64,000 bases of DNA from Natrinema amylolyticum (lineage in GTDB: Archaea; Halobacteriota; Halobacteria; Halobacteriales; Natrialbaceae). The notes below the pieces were generated by a model that was given only the letters and a program-made list of their open reading frames with translations, did no database searches and was not told the DNA's origin. The translations under genes and the position numbers were made by a program. This document shows, one piece after another, positions 8,074 through 17,480 of this stretch. Within the stretch, counting starts at the first letter, position 1. Every line of letters begins with the position of its first letter. The stretch lies in the NCBI RefSeq assembly GCF_020515625.1, contig NZ_JAIWPJ010000002.1, positions 744,001 to 808,000 of the forward strand, given 5' to 3'.

Positions 8074-8718
8074 ATGACCGATGCGAAACGGATCGCGACG
8101 TACTGCGGCATCGCCGGTGCGATCGTGTCGTTGGGCGCGATCACGCTCGCGACGATCGTCGCCTCGCCCGAGACGTTCACTTGGCAGGACCGCGCTCTCT
8201 CGGACATGGGCCGCTACGGTGCGCCGACCTTTCCGCTCTTCAACGGCGGGCTGATCGTCGGCGGCCTAATGGGGCTGCCCTTCGCCTGGCGGTGCTGGCT
8301 CGCGACTCGCAACCTCTTCGAGCGCCTCGGCATCGCCCTCCTCGCGACGGCGGTCGTCGGACAGATCGGCGTCGGGATCTTCTTCCTCGAGCACACAGCG
8401 GTCTACCTCGAGACGAGCCTGCACGGGCTCGCGGCGCTGACGGTCTTCGGCGTGGCTCCGTTTGCGGGATGGCTCTACGGCTCCGGGGCAGCGCTGGCCG
8501 GCGACGGCCGGCTCGCGGTCGCGTCGTTCTGGCTCGGGAACGTCCATCTCGTCGCCTGGCTGGGGTGGCTGCTGTCGCTCGGCGGCGAGGCAGACACCGG
8601 CACCTGGTTCGCCGTCCCCGAATTCGTCGCTGCTGTCGCGTTCGGCGGTTGGATCCTCGTTCTCGCGATCACCTTCCTCCGTCGGAACGACAGCGAACGT
8701 GACGTACCGAACCGCTGA
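8074..8718 (+). CDS. DUF998-family membrane protein
   Basis: A 214-residue protein with about six transmembrane helices, starting MTDAKRIATYCGIAGAIVSL. The segment QDRALSDMGRYGAPTFPLFN after the first helix is characteristic of the DUF998 family (SDLG...NPTSPLFN-like in other members). The ATG at 8074 is chosen because upstream in-frame codons are not family-like. Function is unknown; members are found widely in archaea and actinobacteria. It appears monocistronic. Confidence 0.78.
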   Translation: MTDAKRIATYCGIAGAIVSLGAITLATIVASPETFTWQDRALSDMGRYGAPTFPLFNGGLIVGGLMGLPFAWRCWLATRNLFERLGIALLATAVVGQIGVGIFFLEHTAVYLETSLHGLAALTVFGVAPFAGWLYGSGAALAGDGRLAVASFWLGNVHLVAWLGWLLSLGGEADTGTWFAVPEFVAAVAFGGWILVLAITFLRRNDSERDVPNR

Positions 8719-8787
8719 GCGCTCCAGTTCCGTTTTGTGACTGTCGGCCACACAACGCTTAAATCGAAACCGTCCCTAACGGGGTGT

Positions 8788-9066
8788 ATGCATAAAGACG
8801 AACTCCTCGAGCTCCACGAAGAACTCGTCGTCATCATGGAGTACTTCTCGGACCGCGAGGAGGTCGACGAAACGCTGTTCGACCCCTACCGCCAACTCGA
8901 CGTCGATCCCTCGCACGTCCACAAGTCGAAGAGCGAACACAAACACGCCGTCTTCGTCCTCGGGAACGCCCTCGCGAGCGCGATGAGCGAAGACGAGTTC
9001 TCGAGCGCCGGTCGGATCGGCAAGCGAATGAAGGAACTCGCCGAGGACGCAGAGTCAAAAATATAG
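8788..9066 (+). CDS. UPF0058 family protein
   Basis: A 92-residue helical protein starting MHKDELLELHEELVVIMEYF, with HVHKSKSEHKHAVFVLGNAL in the middle. These histidine-rich positions are typical of archaeal UPF0058, a four-helix-bundle family that binds metal. A TATA-like GCTTAAATCG lies about 27-30 nt before the ATG, so the transcript is probably leaderless. The physiological role is unknown. Confidence 0.85.
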   Translation: MHKDELLELHEELVVIMEYFSDREEVDETLFDPYRQLDVDPSHVHKSKSEHKHAVFVLGNALASAMSEDEFSSAGRIGKRMKELAEDAESKI

Positions 9067-9114
9067 ACAGTATCTAGGCGAAACGTATTTAGTGTGGTTC
9101 TCGCTTGTTGAACT

Positions 9115-11979
9115 ATGGACCCGCGCACGCAAGAGCGCGTCGAGGAGTGGGACTCCCGCCCGTTCAACGGTGGGTTCGATGGTCTCTCCGATCTCGCTGT
9201 CGCTGATTTCTCCGGTGCCGTGTCGGCAGTTGGCACGTGGTTATTCATGCTCAACGGCCGTATTATCGGCATCGTCGACGGCGATATCGAAGACTTCGAA
9301 ACCGCCTCGGGCACGCAGTACGAGGCACCCCACCCGTCGCTTCCCCTGCTCTGTGCAATGGAGGAACGCGGCGGCGAGACGCGAGCGAAATACTACACCA
9401 ACGAGACGCCGCTCCGGGAGGTCGACGACACCCTCCAGAGCGGCTCGTTCACCGGCTACATCGAACTGAGCGAGAACGTACTTAGCGGCGACTACTACGC
9501 CGTTTACTACGGCGGCCGCCGCATGGCCGCCGCCTACATCGGCAACGCCGAACGGCTACTCACCGGCGACGAGGCCTTCGAACGAGCGGCCGACGAAGTC
9601 GGCATCTACGAGGTGACGGACGTCGAGATCGACGTCACCGACGTTCCGGGGACGGCCGACGCTGACGGTGACACCGGGCCCGCCGACGAGACGACCGCCG
9701 AGCCTGACTCGAGTCCGGCGGCCGGATCCGTCTCCGAGACCGATCCGGCGGCGTCCGCAATCGGTTCGGACGCGTCTGATCGGGACGAGAGCGGGTCTGA
9801 ACCGGTCGTCGATACGTCGGGTTCGGCGATCGACCCCATCGACGTCTCGAGCACTGAGTCGACCGAGGCCGTGGACGCAGCGGGGGCCGATCCGATCGAG
9901 GACGAAGCTGCGGACGACCCGTCGTCGCTGACGGGGGAAATCGATCTGACGGGCGAAGTAACAGGGATCACCACCACCGACGACGCTGCGACGGAGCCGG
10001 AATCGACCACGGCCGGAATCACCGATACGGATCCGTCTGTTACTGATTCCGGCTCGGTTTCCGATACCGATCCGCCCGCTGACGATTCCAGCCCGTCTTC
10101 CGATACCGATCCGACCCCCGATACCGGTCCGGCCACTGACTCCGATCCCTCTCCGGGGTCGGCCCCGTCCGACGGAGACGTCGACGACCGAGAACGGGAC
10201 AGTATCGAGCGAGTGCAGCAGGATCGAGCGACCGCTGACGGAACGACCGCACCTGCGACCGACGACGCGCCAGCGCCGTCGACTGATGGCCTCGCCGACG
10301 GCGACTCGCCGGCCGACGAGTCCGGCGAGACCGACGTCGAGCCGGGAGCCGGCGACGAGAGCGATGCGACGACCACCGCTTCGAGTTCGGCCGACGGCGG
10401 GGCCGAAGTGAGTATCGACGTCACCCCTGCCGACGAACCGGCGACCGAGGCCGAAACCGAGACCGACGCAGATACCGGGGCGGCGTCGGAGTCGAGTCCG
10501 AACCTCGCAGAGGTCGAGGCGGCGGCCGAGGAGTTAGAGCGCAACGATATCTCCTGGGTCGACGAGGAGGGAGAAACCGATCCAGCGGACCGGCCGACGG
10601 CCGAGGAACCCGCCGCCGAATCCGGGGACGCTCCCGCTGACGGCGAGGAGGGGTATCTCGACGAACAACTCGAGCGCGAGGAGGCGTGGCGGGAGACGCG
10701 ACGCATTCCGTCGATCGATCCCGACGACAGCGAACCGGCGGCCGAGACGGACTCGAGAGAAGGCGGTCGTCGCACGCGGACGAGTCGATCGTCCCCATCG
10801 TCATCGAAGGCCGACGCCGCGACCGCCGCCACATCGGACGGGACGCGGACCGCCTCGAACGACGGGGAACGGCCAGCGGAGTCGACGACGTCGACCGCGG
10901 CATCGACCGAGACTCGCGAAGAGCGGTCCCAGACGGAAACCCGCAAACAGAAGGCGGCCGCGGCCCAGTCGGAGTCGTCCGGCGACGGGCAGGCCGCCGA
11001 GGAGAAGCGACAACGGATCGACGCGCTCACCGAGAAAATAGAGAAGCTACGGGAGCAACGCGACGCCCTCGCGACGAAGGCCGAGGAACTCGAGGCCGAG
11101 CGCGACCGGCTGCGGTCGACGAACGACGAACTGTCCTCGACGGTCGAACGGCTCCAGTCCCGAATCGAAGAGCTCGAGGCGGAACTGGAACGCGAACGGG
11201 AGCGGACCGGCGAATCCGACGCCGACGCCGCGGGCTCCGAGGTGAACGCCGGGACTCGGCTCTCGGCCCAGCAGGCGCTCTCGGGGACGAACCTCTTCGT
11301 GCGGTACGCTTCGAAGAGTCAACCGACCCTCGAGACGGCCCACGACGGCGACGCCGACCGCAGCGAGGTCGCGTCGAACCTCCAGCTCGAACACCATACC
11401 CAGTTCGACTCGGCCGACGCCGCGGTCGACGGGGAGCCGTACGCGGACTTCCTCCCGTCGTCGATGGAGTTCCGGTTCGTCGACTGGCTCACCGCGGTCG
11501 TCCTCTACGAGATCCGCGACACCGGTAACGCCAACGGCCTGGCCGACCTCTACGACGCCATTCCTCGCATCGACCGGGCCGAACTCGACGCGACCATCTC
11601 GCTCGAGGACGACGACACCGAGGACGTTCCCGATCAGGTGACCTTCGACATCGTCGCGTTCGACAAGATGGGGAACCCGTTAGTCCTCGTCACCCTCAAC
11701 GACTCCCGGGAGCCGGCCACGAAGGGCATGCTCGAGGGGTTAGAGGAGGCCGCCTCCGCGGTCAAGGCGAACTATCCGGATCTCGCGGCCGCGTTCGCCG
11801 TCACCTCGAGTTACTTCGAGCCCGGCGCGCTCGAGGTCGCCGAGCAGGCGACCGCCGGCGGGTTCCTCAGCCGCGGCTCGAAACTGAGTTACGTCAACCT
11901 CTCGCGAAAGGACGGCTACCACCTCTGTCTGGTCGAGTCGCGCTCCGACGGGTTCCACATGAACGTGCCGGAGCTGTAG
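9115..11979 (+). CDS. Large acidic three-part haloarchaeal protein (954 aa)
   Basis: Three parts are visible. Residues 1-180 form a folded alpha/beta domain (VEEWDSRPFNGGFDGLSDLA..., GRIIGIVDGDIEDFETASGT). Residues 180-620 are a very low-complexity Asp/Glu/Ser/Thr/Pro linker with repeated D-T-D-P-S units. Residues about 640-705 form a strong coiled coil (RIDALTEKIEKLREQRDALA...). Residues about 715-954 form a second folded domain with FDIVAFDKMGNPLVLVTL and helical repeats, somewhat like a PD-(D/E)XK fold whose catalytic residues are replaced. Haloarchaeal homologues are often labelled transcriptional regulators, but no DNA-binding helix is seen here. It appears monocistronic, with TATA GTATTTAG about 28 nt before the ATG. 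Confidence 0.7.
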   Translation: MDPRTQERVEEWDSRPFNGGFDGLSDLAVADFSGAVSAVGTWLFMLNGRIIGIVDGDIEDFETASGTQYEAPHPSLPLLCAMEERGGETRAKYYTNETPLREVDDTLQSGSFTGYIELSENVLSGDYYAVYYGGRRMAAAYIGNAERLLTGDEAFERAADEVGIYEVTDVEIDVTDVPGTADADGDTGPADETTAEPDSSPAAGSVSETDPAASAIGSDASDRDESGSEPVVDTSGSAIDPIDVSSTESTEAVDAAGADPIEDEAADDPSSLTGEIDLTGEVTGITTTDDAATEPESTTAGITDTDPSVTDSGSVSDTDPPADDSSPSSDTDPTPDTGPATDSDPSPGSAPSDGDVDDRERDSIERVQQDRATADGTTAPATDDAPAPSTDGLADGDSPADESGETDVEPGAGDESDATTTASSSADGGAEVSIDVTPADEPATEAETETDADTGAASESSPNLAEVEAAAEELERNDISWVDEEGETDPADRPTAEEPAAESGDAPADGEEGYLDEQLEREEAWRETRRIPSIDPDDSEPAAETDSREGGRRTRTSRSSPSSSKADAATAATSDGTRTASNDGERPAESTTSTAASTETREERSQTETRKQKAAAAQSESSGDGQAAEEKRQRIDALTEKIEKLREQRDALATKAEELEAERDRLRSTNDELSSTVERLQSRIEELEAELERERERTGESDADAAGSEVNAGTRLSAQQALSGTNLFVRYASKSQPTLETAHDGDADRSEVASNLQLEHHTQFDSADAAVDGEPYADFLPSSMEFRFVDWLTAVVLYEIRDTGNANGLADLYDAIPRIDRAELDATISLEDDDTEDVPDQVTFDIVAFDKMGNPLVLVTLNDSREPATKGMLEGLEEAASAVKANYPDLAAAFAVTSSYFEPGALEVAEQATAGGFLSRGSKLSYVNLSRKDGYHLCLVESRSDGFHMNVPEL

Positions 11980-12168
11980 GCCGTCGAACGGGCGACTGAT
12001 TTTCCGGTTTCGACTCGCGCGAGCGGTTTACACTGCGCCCAACACGTGATCGATAACGACGGCGAAGCGAAGCGCTCGAGGCTCCGAAAACGGCGATAAG
12101 ATGAGTAGTCGGTGCCGCACCGGCTGTCGATCGCGGGGACGGGCGGCAACGCCCGAACCGGATAGAGA

Positions 12169-12474
12169 CTACCCTTCGATCTCCGCGACGTCTTCGATCT
12201 TCATGCCGTCGAGCTTGTCGACGATGTCGTCGATCTTGCCGTCGAGTTCGTCGACGAACTCGGCGGTGCGCTCGGTCTTGATCGCGCCCTGACTCGAGGG
12301 CTCGATCAGGTTCTCCTCTTCGAGGACCCGAAGCGAGTAGCGAACCTTGTGGTGGGGGTAGCCCGTCTCGTTGGACATTTTGACGATCCCGATCGGTTCG
12401 TTCTCGATGACCATCTTCAGGACCTGGAGATGACGTTCCAGCATATCGACTTCCTTCTCGAGTCTATCTATCAT
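12169..12474 (-). CDS. Small winged-helix DNA-binding protein
   Basis: A 101-residue protein: an N-terminal coiled helix (MIDRLEKEVDMLERHLQVLK), then a winged-helix region (VIENEPIGIVKMSNETGYPH, KVRYSLRVLEEENLIEPSSQ) where the recognition helix PHHKVRYSLRVLE is clear, and an acidic C-terminal tail. It is probably a dimeric transcription regulator. The promoter TTTTAAAA (12501-12508) lies about 30 nt before the ATG. Targets are unknown; neighbours do not suggest a pathway. Confidence 0.75.
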   Translation of the reverse strand: MIDRLEKEVDMLERHLQVLKMVIENEPIGIVKMSNETGYPHHKVRYSLRVLEEENLIEPSSQGAIKTERTAEFVDELDGKIDDIVDKLDGMKIEDVAEIEG

Positions 12475-12873
12475 GGCATTTGTTAACTTGTCTTTGGGCC
12501 TTTTAAAAGTTACTCTCGGCGACTGAAAGGACCACTCTCAACTAGGTGTTCGTTCCTGTCAGTAGTTAACGTTTCCGATCTCGGACGTTTCCGAGAACCG
12601 GTAGTGGTTTCGCGGCCGCCGGTGCGCGCTCCTCAACGCATGGCCACGAAATGGAACGCTAACGGGGCCGATCGCCGCCGGTAGCCGACTGTTCTCGCAC
12701 TCGGAAACGACGGCCGTCCGCGTCGTGTATCGACCGTTGGAACTACTCCCATATATACTGGTAGCTATCGGATCGCGAGACGTCGGTCGATGGTCCGTCG
12801 AACTCGTTCCGTGACCGAGAGCCACCCGTATACCGAAATCTGTTTATCGGCCCGGCAAGAATCCGCCGCTGTT
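12475..12873. other. 399-bp divergent intergenic region (wHTH / purA)
   Basis: It holds the TTTTAAAA promoter of the winged-helix gene and, at the other end, a BRE/TATA-like CCGAAATCTGTTTATCGG (about 12834-12850) some 30 nt before purA. A CATATATACTGG segment near 12749 could be a further promoter. No coding frame with family features and no RNA structure was recognised. Confidence 0.5.
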
Positions 12874-14238
12874 ATGACCGTCACTATCGTCGGGTCGCAA
12901 CTCGGCGACGAAGGCAAGGGTGGGGTCGTCGATCTCTACGGCGACGCCGCCGACGTCGTGGCCCGCTATCAGGGCGGCGACAACGCTGGACATACCGTCG
13001 TCCACGACGGTACGAAGTACAAACTGTCGCTGGTGCCGTCGGGAGCCGTCCGAGGGAAGGTCGGCGTCCTCGGCAACGGCTGCGTCGTCAACCCCGAGAC
13101 GCTGTTCGACGAGATCGATACCCTCCGCGACCGCGGGCTCGAGCCCGACGTTCGCGTCGCCGAGCGCGCACACGTTATTCTCCCCTATCACCGCGCGCTC
13201 GACGGCATCGAGGAGGAGGAAAAGGAGGACCTCGCCGCCGGCACGACCAAGCGCGGCATCGGCCCGACCTACGAGGACAAGGCCGGCCGCCGCGGCGTCC
13301 GCGTCGGCGACTTACTCGACCCCGATACGCTCCGCGAACGGCTCGAGTACGTCGTCCCTCAGAAGAAGGCCCTCGCCGAGGAGGTATTCGACAAGGAGAC
13401 CGGCGAGGCGTTCGATATCGACCATCTCTACGAGACCTACCGCGAGTACGGCGAGCGCCTCGCCGAAGAGGAGATGACCGTCGACTGCGGCACCTTCCTC
13501 CAGGACCGGATCGACGCCGGGGAGAACGTCATGCTCGAGGGCGCGCAGGGAACCTCCCTCGACATCGACCACGGGGTCTACCCCTACGTCACTTCCTCGA
13601 ACCCGACCGCGGGCGGCGCGACCGTCGGCACCGGACTCGGGCCGACCGTCATCGGCGACGGCGAGGTCATCGGGATCGTCAAGGCCTACCTCTCGCGGGT
13701 GGGGACCGGACCGCTGCCGACCGAACTCGGCGGCGTCGAGGATCAGACGCCCGACTACGACGCGGATCAGGGATCCAGTGAGGACGAAGAGGAGCTCGCG
13801 ACCTACATTCGCGACGAGGGCGGGGAGTACGGTACCGTCACCGGCCGCCCGCGGCGGGTCGGCTGGCTCGACATGCCGATGCTCCGCCACGCGGCCCGCG
13901 CGAACGGCTTCACCGGGCTCGCGGTCAATCACATCGACGTCCTCTCCGGCCTCGACACGGTCGAGGTCGGCCACAGCTACGAGTTCGACGGCGAGGAGAT
14001 CTTCACGATGCCACCGACCACCGAACAGTGGGGGCGCTGTGAAGCCACGTTCAAATCCTTCGATGGCTGGCCAGAGGTCGACTGGGCCGCGGTCGCCGAG
14101 GAGGGCTACGAAGCCATCCCCGAGAACGCGCGCACCTACCTCGAGTACATCAGCGACGAGCTCGACGCCCCCATCTACGCCGTCGGCGTCGGCCCCGGTC
14201 GCGGGGAGACCGTCGTCGTCGAGAACCCCTACGAGTAA
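12874..14238 (+). CDS. purA: Adenylosuccinate synthase
   Basis: A 454-residue enzyme that joins IMP and aspartate using GTP, the first step from IMP to AMP. The N-terminus MTVTIVGSQLGDEGKGGVVD carries the catalytic Asp and the GDEGKG loop. GDNAGHTVVHDG has the catalytic His, KRGIGPTYEDKAGRRGVRVG and LEGAQGTSLDIDHGVYPYVT bind IMP, and GRPRRVGWLD is the C-terminal signature. The Lys usually found after GDEGKG is Gly here, as in GDEGKGG. The start is chosen at MTVTIVG because the preceding in-frame codons are not homologous. Length is about normal. Confidence 0.97.
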   Translation: MTVTIVGSQLGDEGKGGVVDLYGDAADVVARYQGGDNAGHTVVHDGTKYKLSLVPSGAVRGKVGVLGNGCVVNPETLFDEIDTLRDRGLEPDVRVAERAHVILPYHRALDGIEEEEKEDLAAGTTKRGIGPTYEDKAGRRGVRVGDLLDPDTLRERLEYVVPQKKALAEEVFDKETGEAFDIDHLYETYREYGERLAEEEMTVDCGTFLQDRIDAGENVMLEGAQGTSLDIDHGVYPYVTSSNPTAGGATVGTGLGPTVIGDGEVIGIVKAYLSRVGTGPLPTELGGVEDQTPDYDADQGSSEDEEELATYIRDEGGEYGTVTGRPRRVGWLDMPMLRHAARANGFTGLAVNHIDVLSGLDTVEVGHSYEFDGEEIFTMPPTTEQWGRCEATFKSFDGWPEVDWAAVAEEGYEAIPENARTYLEYISDELDAPIYAVGVGPGRGETVVVENPYE

Positions 14239-14315
14239 GCCGCGAGGGGCCGTCGCGGACGACTCGCTCGCGACGTTCCCGAAACCTTTTGCTTCAGGCG
14301 GCAAGCCTACGTAGT

Positions 14316-14510
14316 ATGAAGGAGTCGTTGCTGGACATTCTCTGCTGCCCGCTCGACAAACACGAACTGGAACTCGAGGACGCCGAGTACGACGACGAGG
14401 AGGTCGTCGGCGGCGAACTCGTCTGTACCGAGTGTGGTGAGGCGTACCCGATCGAAGACGGTATTCCGAACCTGCTGCCGCCGGATATGCGCGAGGAGAC
14501 GCCGGCGTAA
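14316..14510 (+). CDS. Trm112-like methyltransferase activator
   Basis: A 64-residue zinc-ribbon-like protein: MKESLLDILCCPLDKHELEL, an acidic linker, then LVCTECGEAYPIEDGIPNLL. The Cys pairs and the YPIxDGIPxLL ending are the Trm112/UPF0434 hallmark. Trm112 binds and stabilises several tRNA, rRNA and protein methyltransferases; in haloarchaea it is known as a hub for many of them. It lies 13 bp upstream of the next gene, so the two are probably cotranscribed. Confidence 0.88.
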   Translation: MKESLLDILCCPLDKHELELEDAEYDDEEVVGGELVCTECGEAYPIEDGIPNLLPPDMREETPA

Positions 14511-14523
14511 GGTTCCACAGATC

Positions 14524-15114
14524 ATGTCCGGAACCGAGGTCACCGTCCACGTCAACCGCGGGGCCGCCAACGCGCTCGAGGCGGCGAGCGAGACGCTCGA
14601 GACCAGCGAGTCGTTCGGGGTCCTGTTACACGGCCACGAGACGCCCGCGCACGTTCACTGCCGTCTCGACGATGACCTCGACCGGATCGCATCGCTCAGT
14701 GAGACCAACTACTACATCGAACCGGATACCGTGACCGCAGTCCCGGTCGCCGTCAATGCCGACGTCATCGACCGACCCGTCGACGGCCGTCTCGAGGTGC
14801 TGGCCGGCTACGGCTCCGAATCGGTCACGATCGACGTCACCGTCATTCCCGGGCCGCCGGACGTCGACGTCGACGAATCGCTCGCCGAACCCGCTCGACC
14901 GGAGCCCGACCCGACGGCGCTCGAGCGCGCTATCGATCGCTTCACCGCCCTGAGTGGACTCGAGCCGGCGACGCTCGTCGTGCTCGCGCTCGGCGCGGTC
15001 GCGGTCAGCGTCGCGGCGCTGACGGCGGCGACGATCGGTGGCCCCGTCGCCACGGCCGGGATGGGTATCGTCGTCGCCGGCGTTCTCGTGGCGCTGCTCT
15101 TGTTGCTCCAGTAG
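14524..15114 (+). CDS. Conserved haloarchaeal membrane protein (DUF7524-like)
   Basis: A 196-residue protein with a soluble beta-rich N-terminal domain (VTVHVNRGAANALEAA..., VLLHGHETPAHVHCRL, NYYIEPDTVTAVPVAVNADV) and two C-terminal transmembrane helices (LVVLALGAVAVSVAALTAAT and GMGIVVAGVLVALLLLL). It probably sits in the membrane with the domain on one face. The label DUF7524 is from memory of haloarchaeal annotation. It lies in the same unit as the Trm112-like gene. Function unknown. Confidence 0.68.
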   Translation: MSGTEVTVHVNRGAANALEAASETLETSESFGVLLHGHETPAHVHCRLDDDLDRIASLSETNYYIEPDTVTAVPVAVNADVIDRPVDGRLEVLAGYGSESVTIDVTVIPGPPDVDVDESLAEPARPEPDPTALERAIDRFTALSGLEPATLVVLALGAVAVSVAALTAATIGGPVATAGMGIVVAGVLVALLLLLQ

Positions 15115-15225
15115 CACCGCTAGCTCAGGTCTCGGGTAATTCACGCGGCGGCGACGATATCCGCTCGACCGGGAGTCCGTCCCGCCGTGTCGAAATCGAG
15201 CGGTCGGGCCATCGCCGTCAGAAAG

Positions 15226-16401
15226 TCAGTCGTCGACCCGGGTCGCCTCGAGGTCGCCCTCGTCGTCGAATCGCTTGGCTCGGAGGTATCGCGCCCGGTA
15301 GCGGTTCGCACCGTCGTTGACGTCCGCCTCGCGGATCTCGTCGGTTCGGTCTTCCGCGACCGCGTCGATCAGTTCCTCGAGCTGATTGAGTTCGCTCGTC
15401 GTCAACTCGAGTTCGTAGGTGTGTTCGTCTTCGGACTCGAGGATGGCCCACTTGCGGGCGGCGGCGATCACGAGCGAGCACGGCTCGCGGCAGGGGAACG
15501 GCCCGTCGCCGCCGTCCACGTCGAGATCGTCGCCGTCCTCGTACTGCCACTCGCGGCGGCGGAGACACTGGGAGTCGACGCAGCAGGCCTCGGCCATCCA
15601 CTCGACGGCCTCGCGGGGGAGTTCGTCGATCACGTCGTAGATGCCCGTCTGTCGCTCGGCGGTCTCGAGCCAGTGGTCGACGTCCAAGTTCCCGCGCAGT
15701 TCGCGGTGCCAGTTGGCGACCGTCGCGGGATAGAAGAACTCGACCGTTTCGACGAGTTCGTCGCCCGAGAGACCGGTAAACGCCCAGCCGCCGGGCAGCG
15801 TCGGCGCGGTCTTCAGCGGCCGGTAGCGGCCGTCCTCGTCGTAAGTCGCGAGTTCCCGCGCGTCGCGCGGGTCGTCGTAGATCTCGAGATCGCTGATATC
15901 GCTGTCGGCGTCGTCGACGTGCCAGAGATCGTAGACGCGCTCGCCGTCAGGATCGTCGATATCCACGAAGCGGACGGTGATCGAGAGCTGGCCCCACTCG
16001 CGGTCGATGCCGCCGCGGAGCGCGTCGTACCGTTCCGTGACTCCGAGCGTCGCCGGGCGACCGGTCGCGTCGTCGTCTCCGCCGCCGTCGCTCCAGGGAC
16101 CGGTCGTCGCGTCGTCCGGGTCGGCGTCCACGAGCGGCGCGCGCTCGCACCACCGGAGGAAGGCCCGACGAGCGGTCCCCTCGCCGCCGACGGTCTCCTG
16201 CCAGTAGTACCAGTTCGTGACGTACTCCTCGGCGGATTCGAGCGCTCGACGGAGTTCGGTCTCGTCGAGGCCGGCCCACTCGTTTTCGGCCGTCTCGAGG
16301 ACGTACTCGCCGTCCGTTTCCGCGACGCGCAGGCCGTCGAACGCGACGCCGGCGGACGCGCGTTCGAGCAACGTTTCGAGATCGTCCGTCGCCACCGTCA
16401 C
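15226..16401 (-). CDS. DR2241-family Fe-S protein, partner of CbiX
   Basis: A 391-residue protein of the DR2241 family, which in haloarchaea and Deinococcus is encoded beside CbiX. The N-terminal half is a stabilising domain (YVTNWYYWQETVGGEGTARR). The C-terminal half has a cysteine cluster, ACCVDSQCLRRREW followed by FPCREPCSLVIAAARKW, consistent with a 4Fe-4S site. It starts 3 bp after cbiX on the same strand, so the two are one operon. It may help cobalt insertion or protect the chelatase (inference from context). Confidence 0.82.
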   Translation of the reverse strand: MTVATDDLETLLERASAGVAFDGLRVAETDGEYVLETAENEWAGLDETELRRALESAEEYVTNWYYWQETVGGEGTARRAFLRWCERAPLVDADPDDATTGPWSDGGGDDDATGRPATLGVTERYDALRGGIDREWGQLSITVRFVDIDDPDGERVYDLWHVDDADSDISDLEIYDDPRDARELATYDEDGRYRPLKTAPTLPGGWAFTGLSGDELVETVEFFYPATVANWHRELRGNLDVDHWLETAERQTGIYDVIDELPREAVEWMAEACCVDSQCLRRREWQYEDGDDLDVDGGDGPFPCREPCSLVIAAARKWAILESEDEHTYELELTTSELNQLEELIDAVAEDRTDEIREADVNDGANRYRARYLRAKRFDDEGDLEATRVDD

Positions 16402-16404
16402 TCG

Positions 16405-17322
16405 TCAGTCCCCCGCACCCGCTCCCGCACCCGGTTCGGGGCCGGCGTCGGCCCCGGTCTCTGCGACCGACGCGGCCAGTTCGCGGACCGCATCCCGGGC
16501 GTCGCCGATGTCGGCCCCGGCGTCGGCCGCTCGCTCGAGGACGACGTCCGCCATCAGGTCCTCGGTCCCGACCGCGCCCGTGTACCAGATCCGGTGGCCG
16601 TCGACCTCGGCCGGTACGTCCCACCCGAGACGGTAGTCATCGGTCAGTCCCATGTCCTCGGGAATGTCCTCCTGCGTGTGGTAGCCGTCGGCGATGAAAA
16701 GCGGGACGACGACGATGTCATCGCTCTCGAAGTAGTCGGTGACGTCGTCGACCTCCGGCTCTTCGTCCATGAATAGCGCCTTCACCTCGTCGAAGCGGTC
16801 GCGCTCGGCGATGCGGTCGCTGTGGTACTCGATTGCCTTCGCGGAGTTCTCGTTCCGGTCGGTACCGTGGCCGACGACTGAGAGGCCGAACCCCTCCCCG
16901 ACGTCCGGGTCCTCCGTCGCGGTCTCGGCTCGCTGGACGATCACGTCCGTCATCGCGTCGTGGGTCCCGACCGGCCCGCAGTAGTGGATCGTCTTGCCGA
17001 CGTCCTCGGCCTCGAGCGTGGCCTGTGAGGCGCTGGTGCCGTCGGACTCCCACTGATCGGGGTCCCAATCGTCGAGTCGCAGTTCCCGCGGGATGACCTG
17101 CTCGGTGAAGTAGCCCTCGCTGATGAACAGGGGGACGACGAACACCTCGTCGGACTCGAGGGTGCGGATCACCTCGCGGAAGTGCGGCTCTTCCTTCCAG
17201 AACGCCTCGCGGACCTCGTCGAACGCGCCCGTCTCGCGAATCGTGTCCGCGTGGGCGTAGGTCGGATCCGAGGCGTCCGGATTCAGGTGCGATCCGTGTG
17301 CCGCGATGACCAGCGCTTGCAT
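16405..17322 (-). CDS. cbiX: Sirohydrochlorin cobaltochelatase, two-domain form
   Basis: A 305-residue protein made of two CbiX domains in tandem. The first begins MQALVIAAHGSHLNPDASDP with the metal-binding His in AAHGSHLN. The second has VVGHGTDRNENSAKAIEYHS. Each is followed by the EVFVVPLFISEGYFTEQVIP / DIVVVPLFIADGYHTQEDIP strand-loop. It inserts cobalt into sirohydrochlorin, the entry step of anaerobic cobalamin synthesis. The start is chosen at MQALVIAAHG; the upstream in-frame ATG at 17370 adds a non-family leader. It is cotranscribed with the DR2241 gene and works with the CobN/CbiC/CbiE cluster at 56-63 kb. Confidence 0.92.
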   Translation of the reverse strand: MQALVIAAHGSHLNPDASDPTYAHADTIRETGAFDEVREAFWKEEPHFREVIRTLESDEVFVVPLFISEGYFTEQVIPRELRLDDWDPDQWESDGTSASQATLEAEDVGKTIHYCGPVGTHDAMTDVIVQRAETATEDPDVGEGFGLSVVGHGTDRNENSAKAIEYHSDRIAERDRFDEVKALFMDEEPEVDDVTDYFESDDIVVVPLFIADGYHTQEDIPEDMGLTDDYRLGWDVPAEVDGHRIWYTGAVGTEDLMADVVLERAADAGADIGDARDAVRELAASVAETGADAGPEPGAGAGAGD

Positions 17323-17405
17323 GGTCGTCCGTTCGGACGCAGCCGGTATATACCCTATGGAGAAGCACAATAGTTCCTCTTCGACAATCGAAATAGACTT
17401 TCTAT

Positions 17406-17431
17406 TTAGCTAAAACTGGTTCAGCTAATAC
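17406..17431. promoter_or_regulatory. Inverted repeat TTAGCT...AGCTAA upstream of cbiX
   Basis: The arms TTAGCT (17406-17411) and AGCTAA (17423-17428) are separated by 11 bp, about 85-105 bp upstream of the cbiX ATG. Read on the minus strand, the distal part is GTATTAGCTGAA, and the nearly identical GTATTAGCTCAA occurs at the chlID/cobN divergent promoter (58008-58019). A shared cobalamin-pathway control site is a possible reading. Confidence 0.35.
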
Positions 17432-17480
17432 GAATCGGTTCGGGCAGGCGTCTCCGGTCCCGACGGCGTCTCCTCCCCGC

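Noticed and set aside
9606-11030. A 474-codon Ser/Val-rich minus-strand frame
   Set aside because: It is the complement of the acidic low-complexity linker of the 954-residue protein; such linkers always give open antisense frames.
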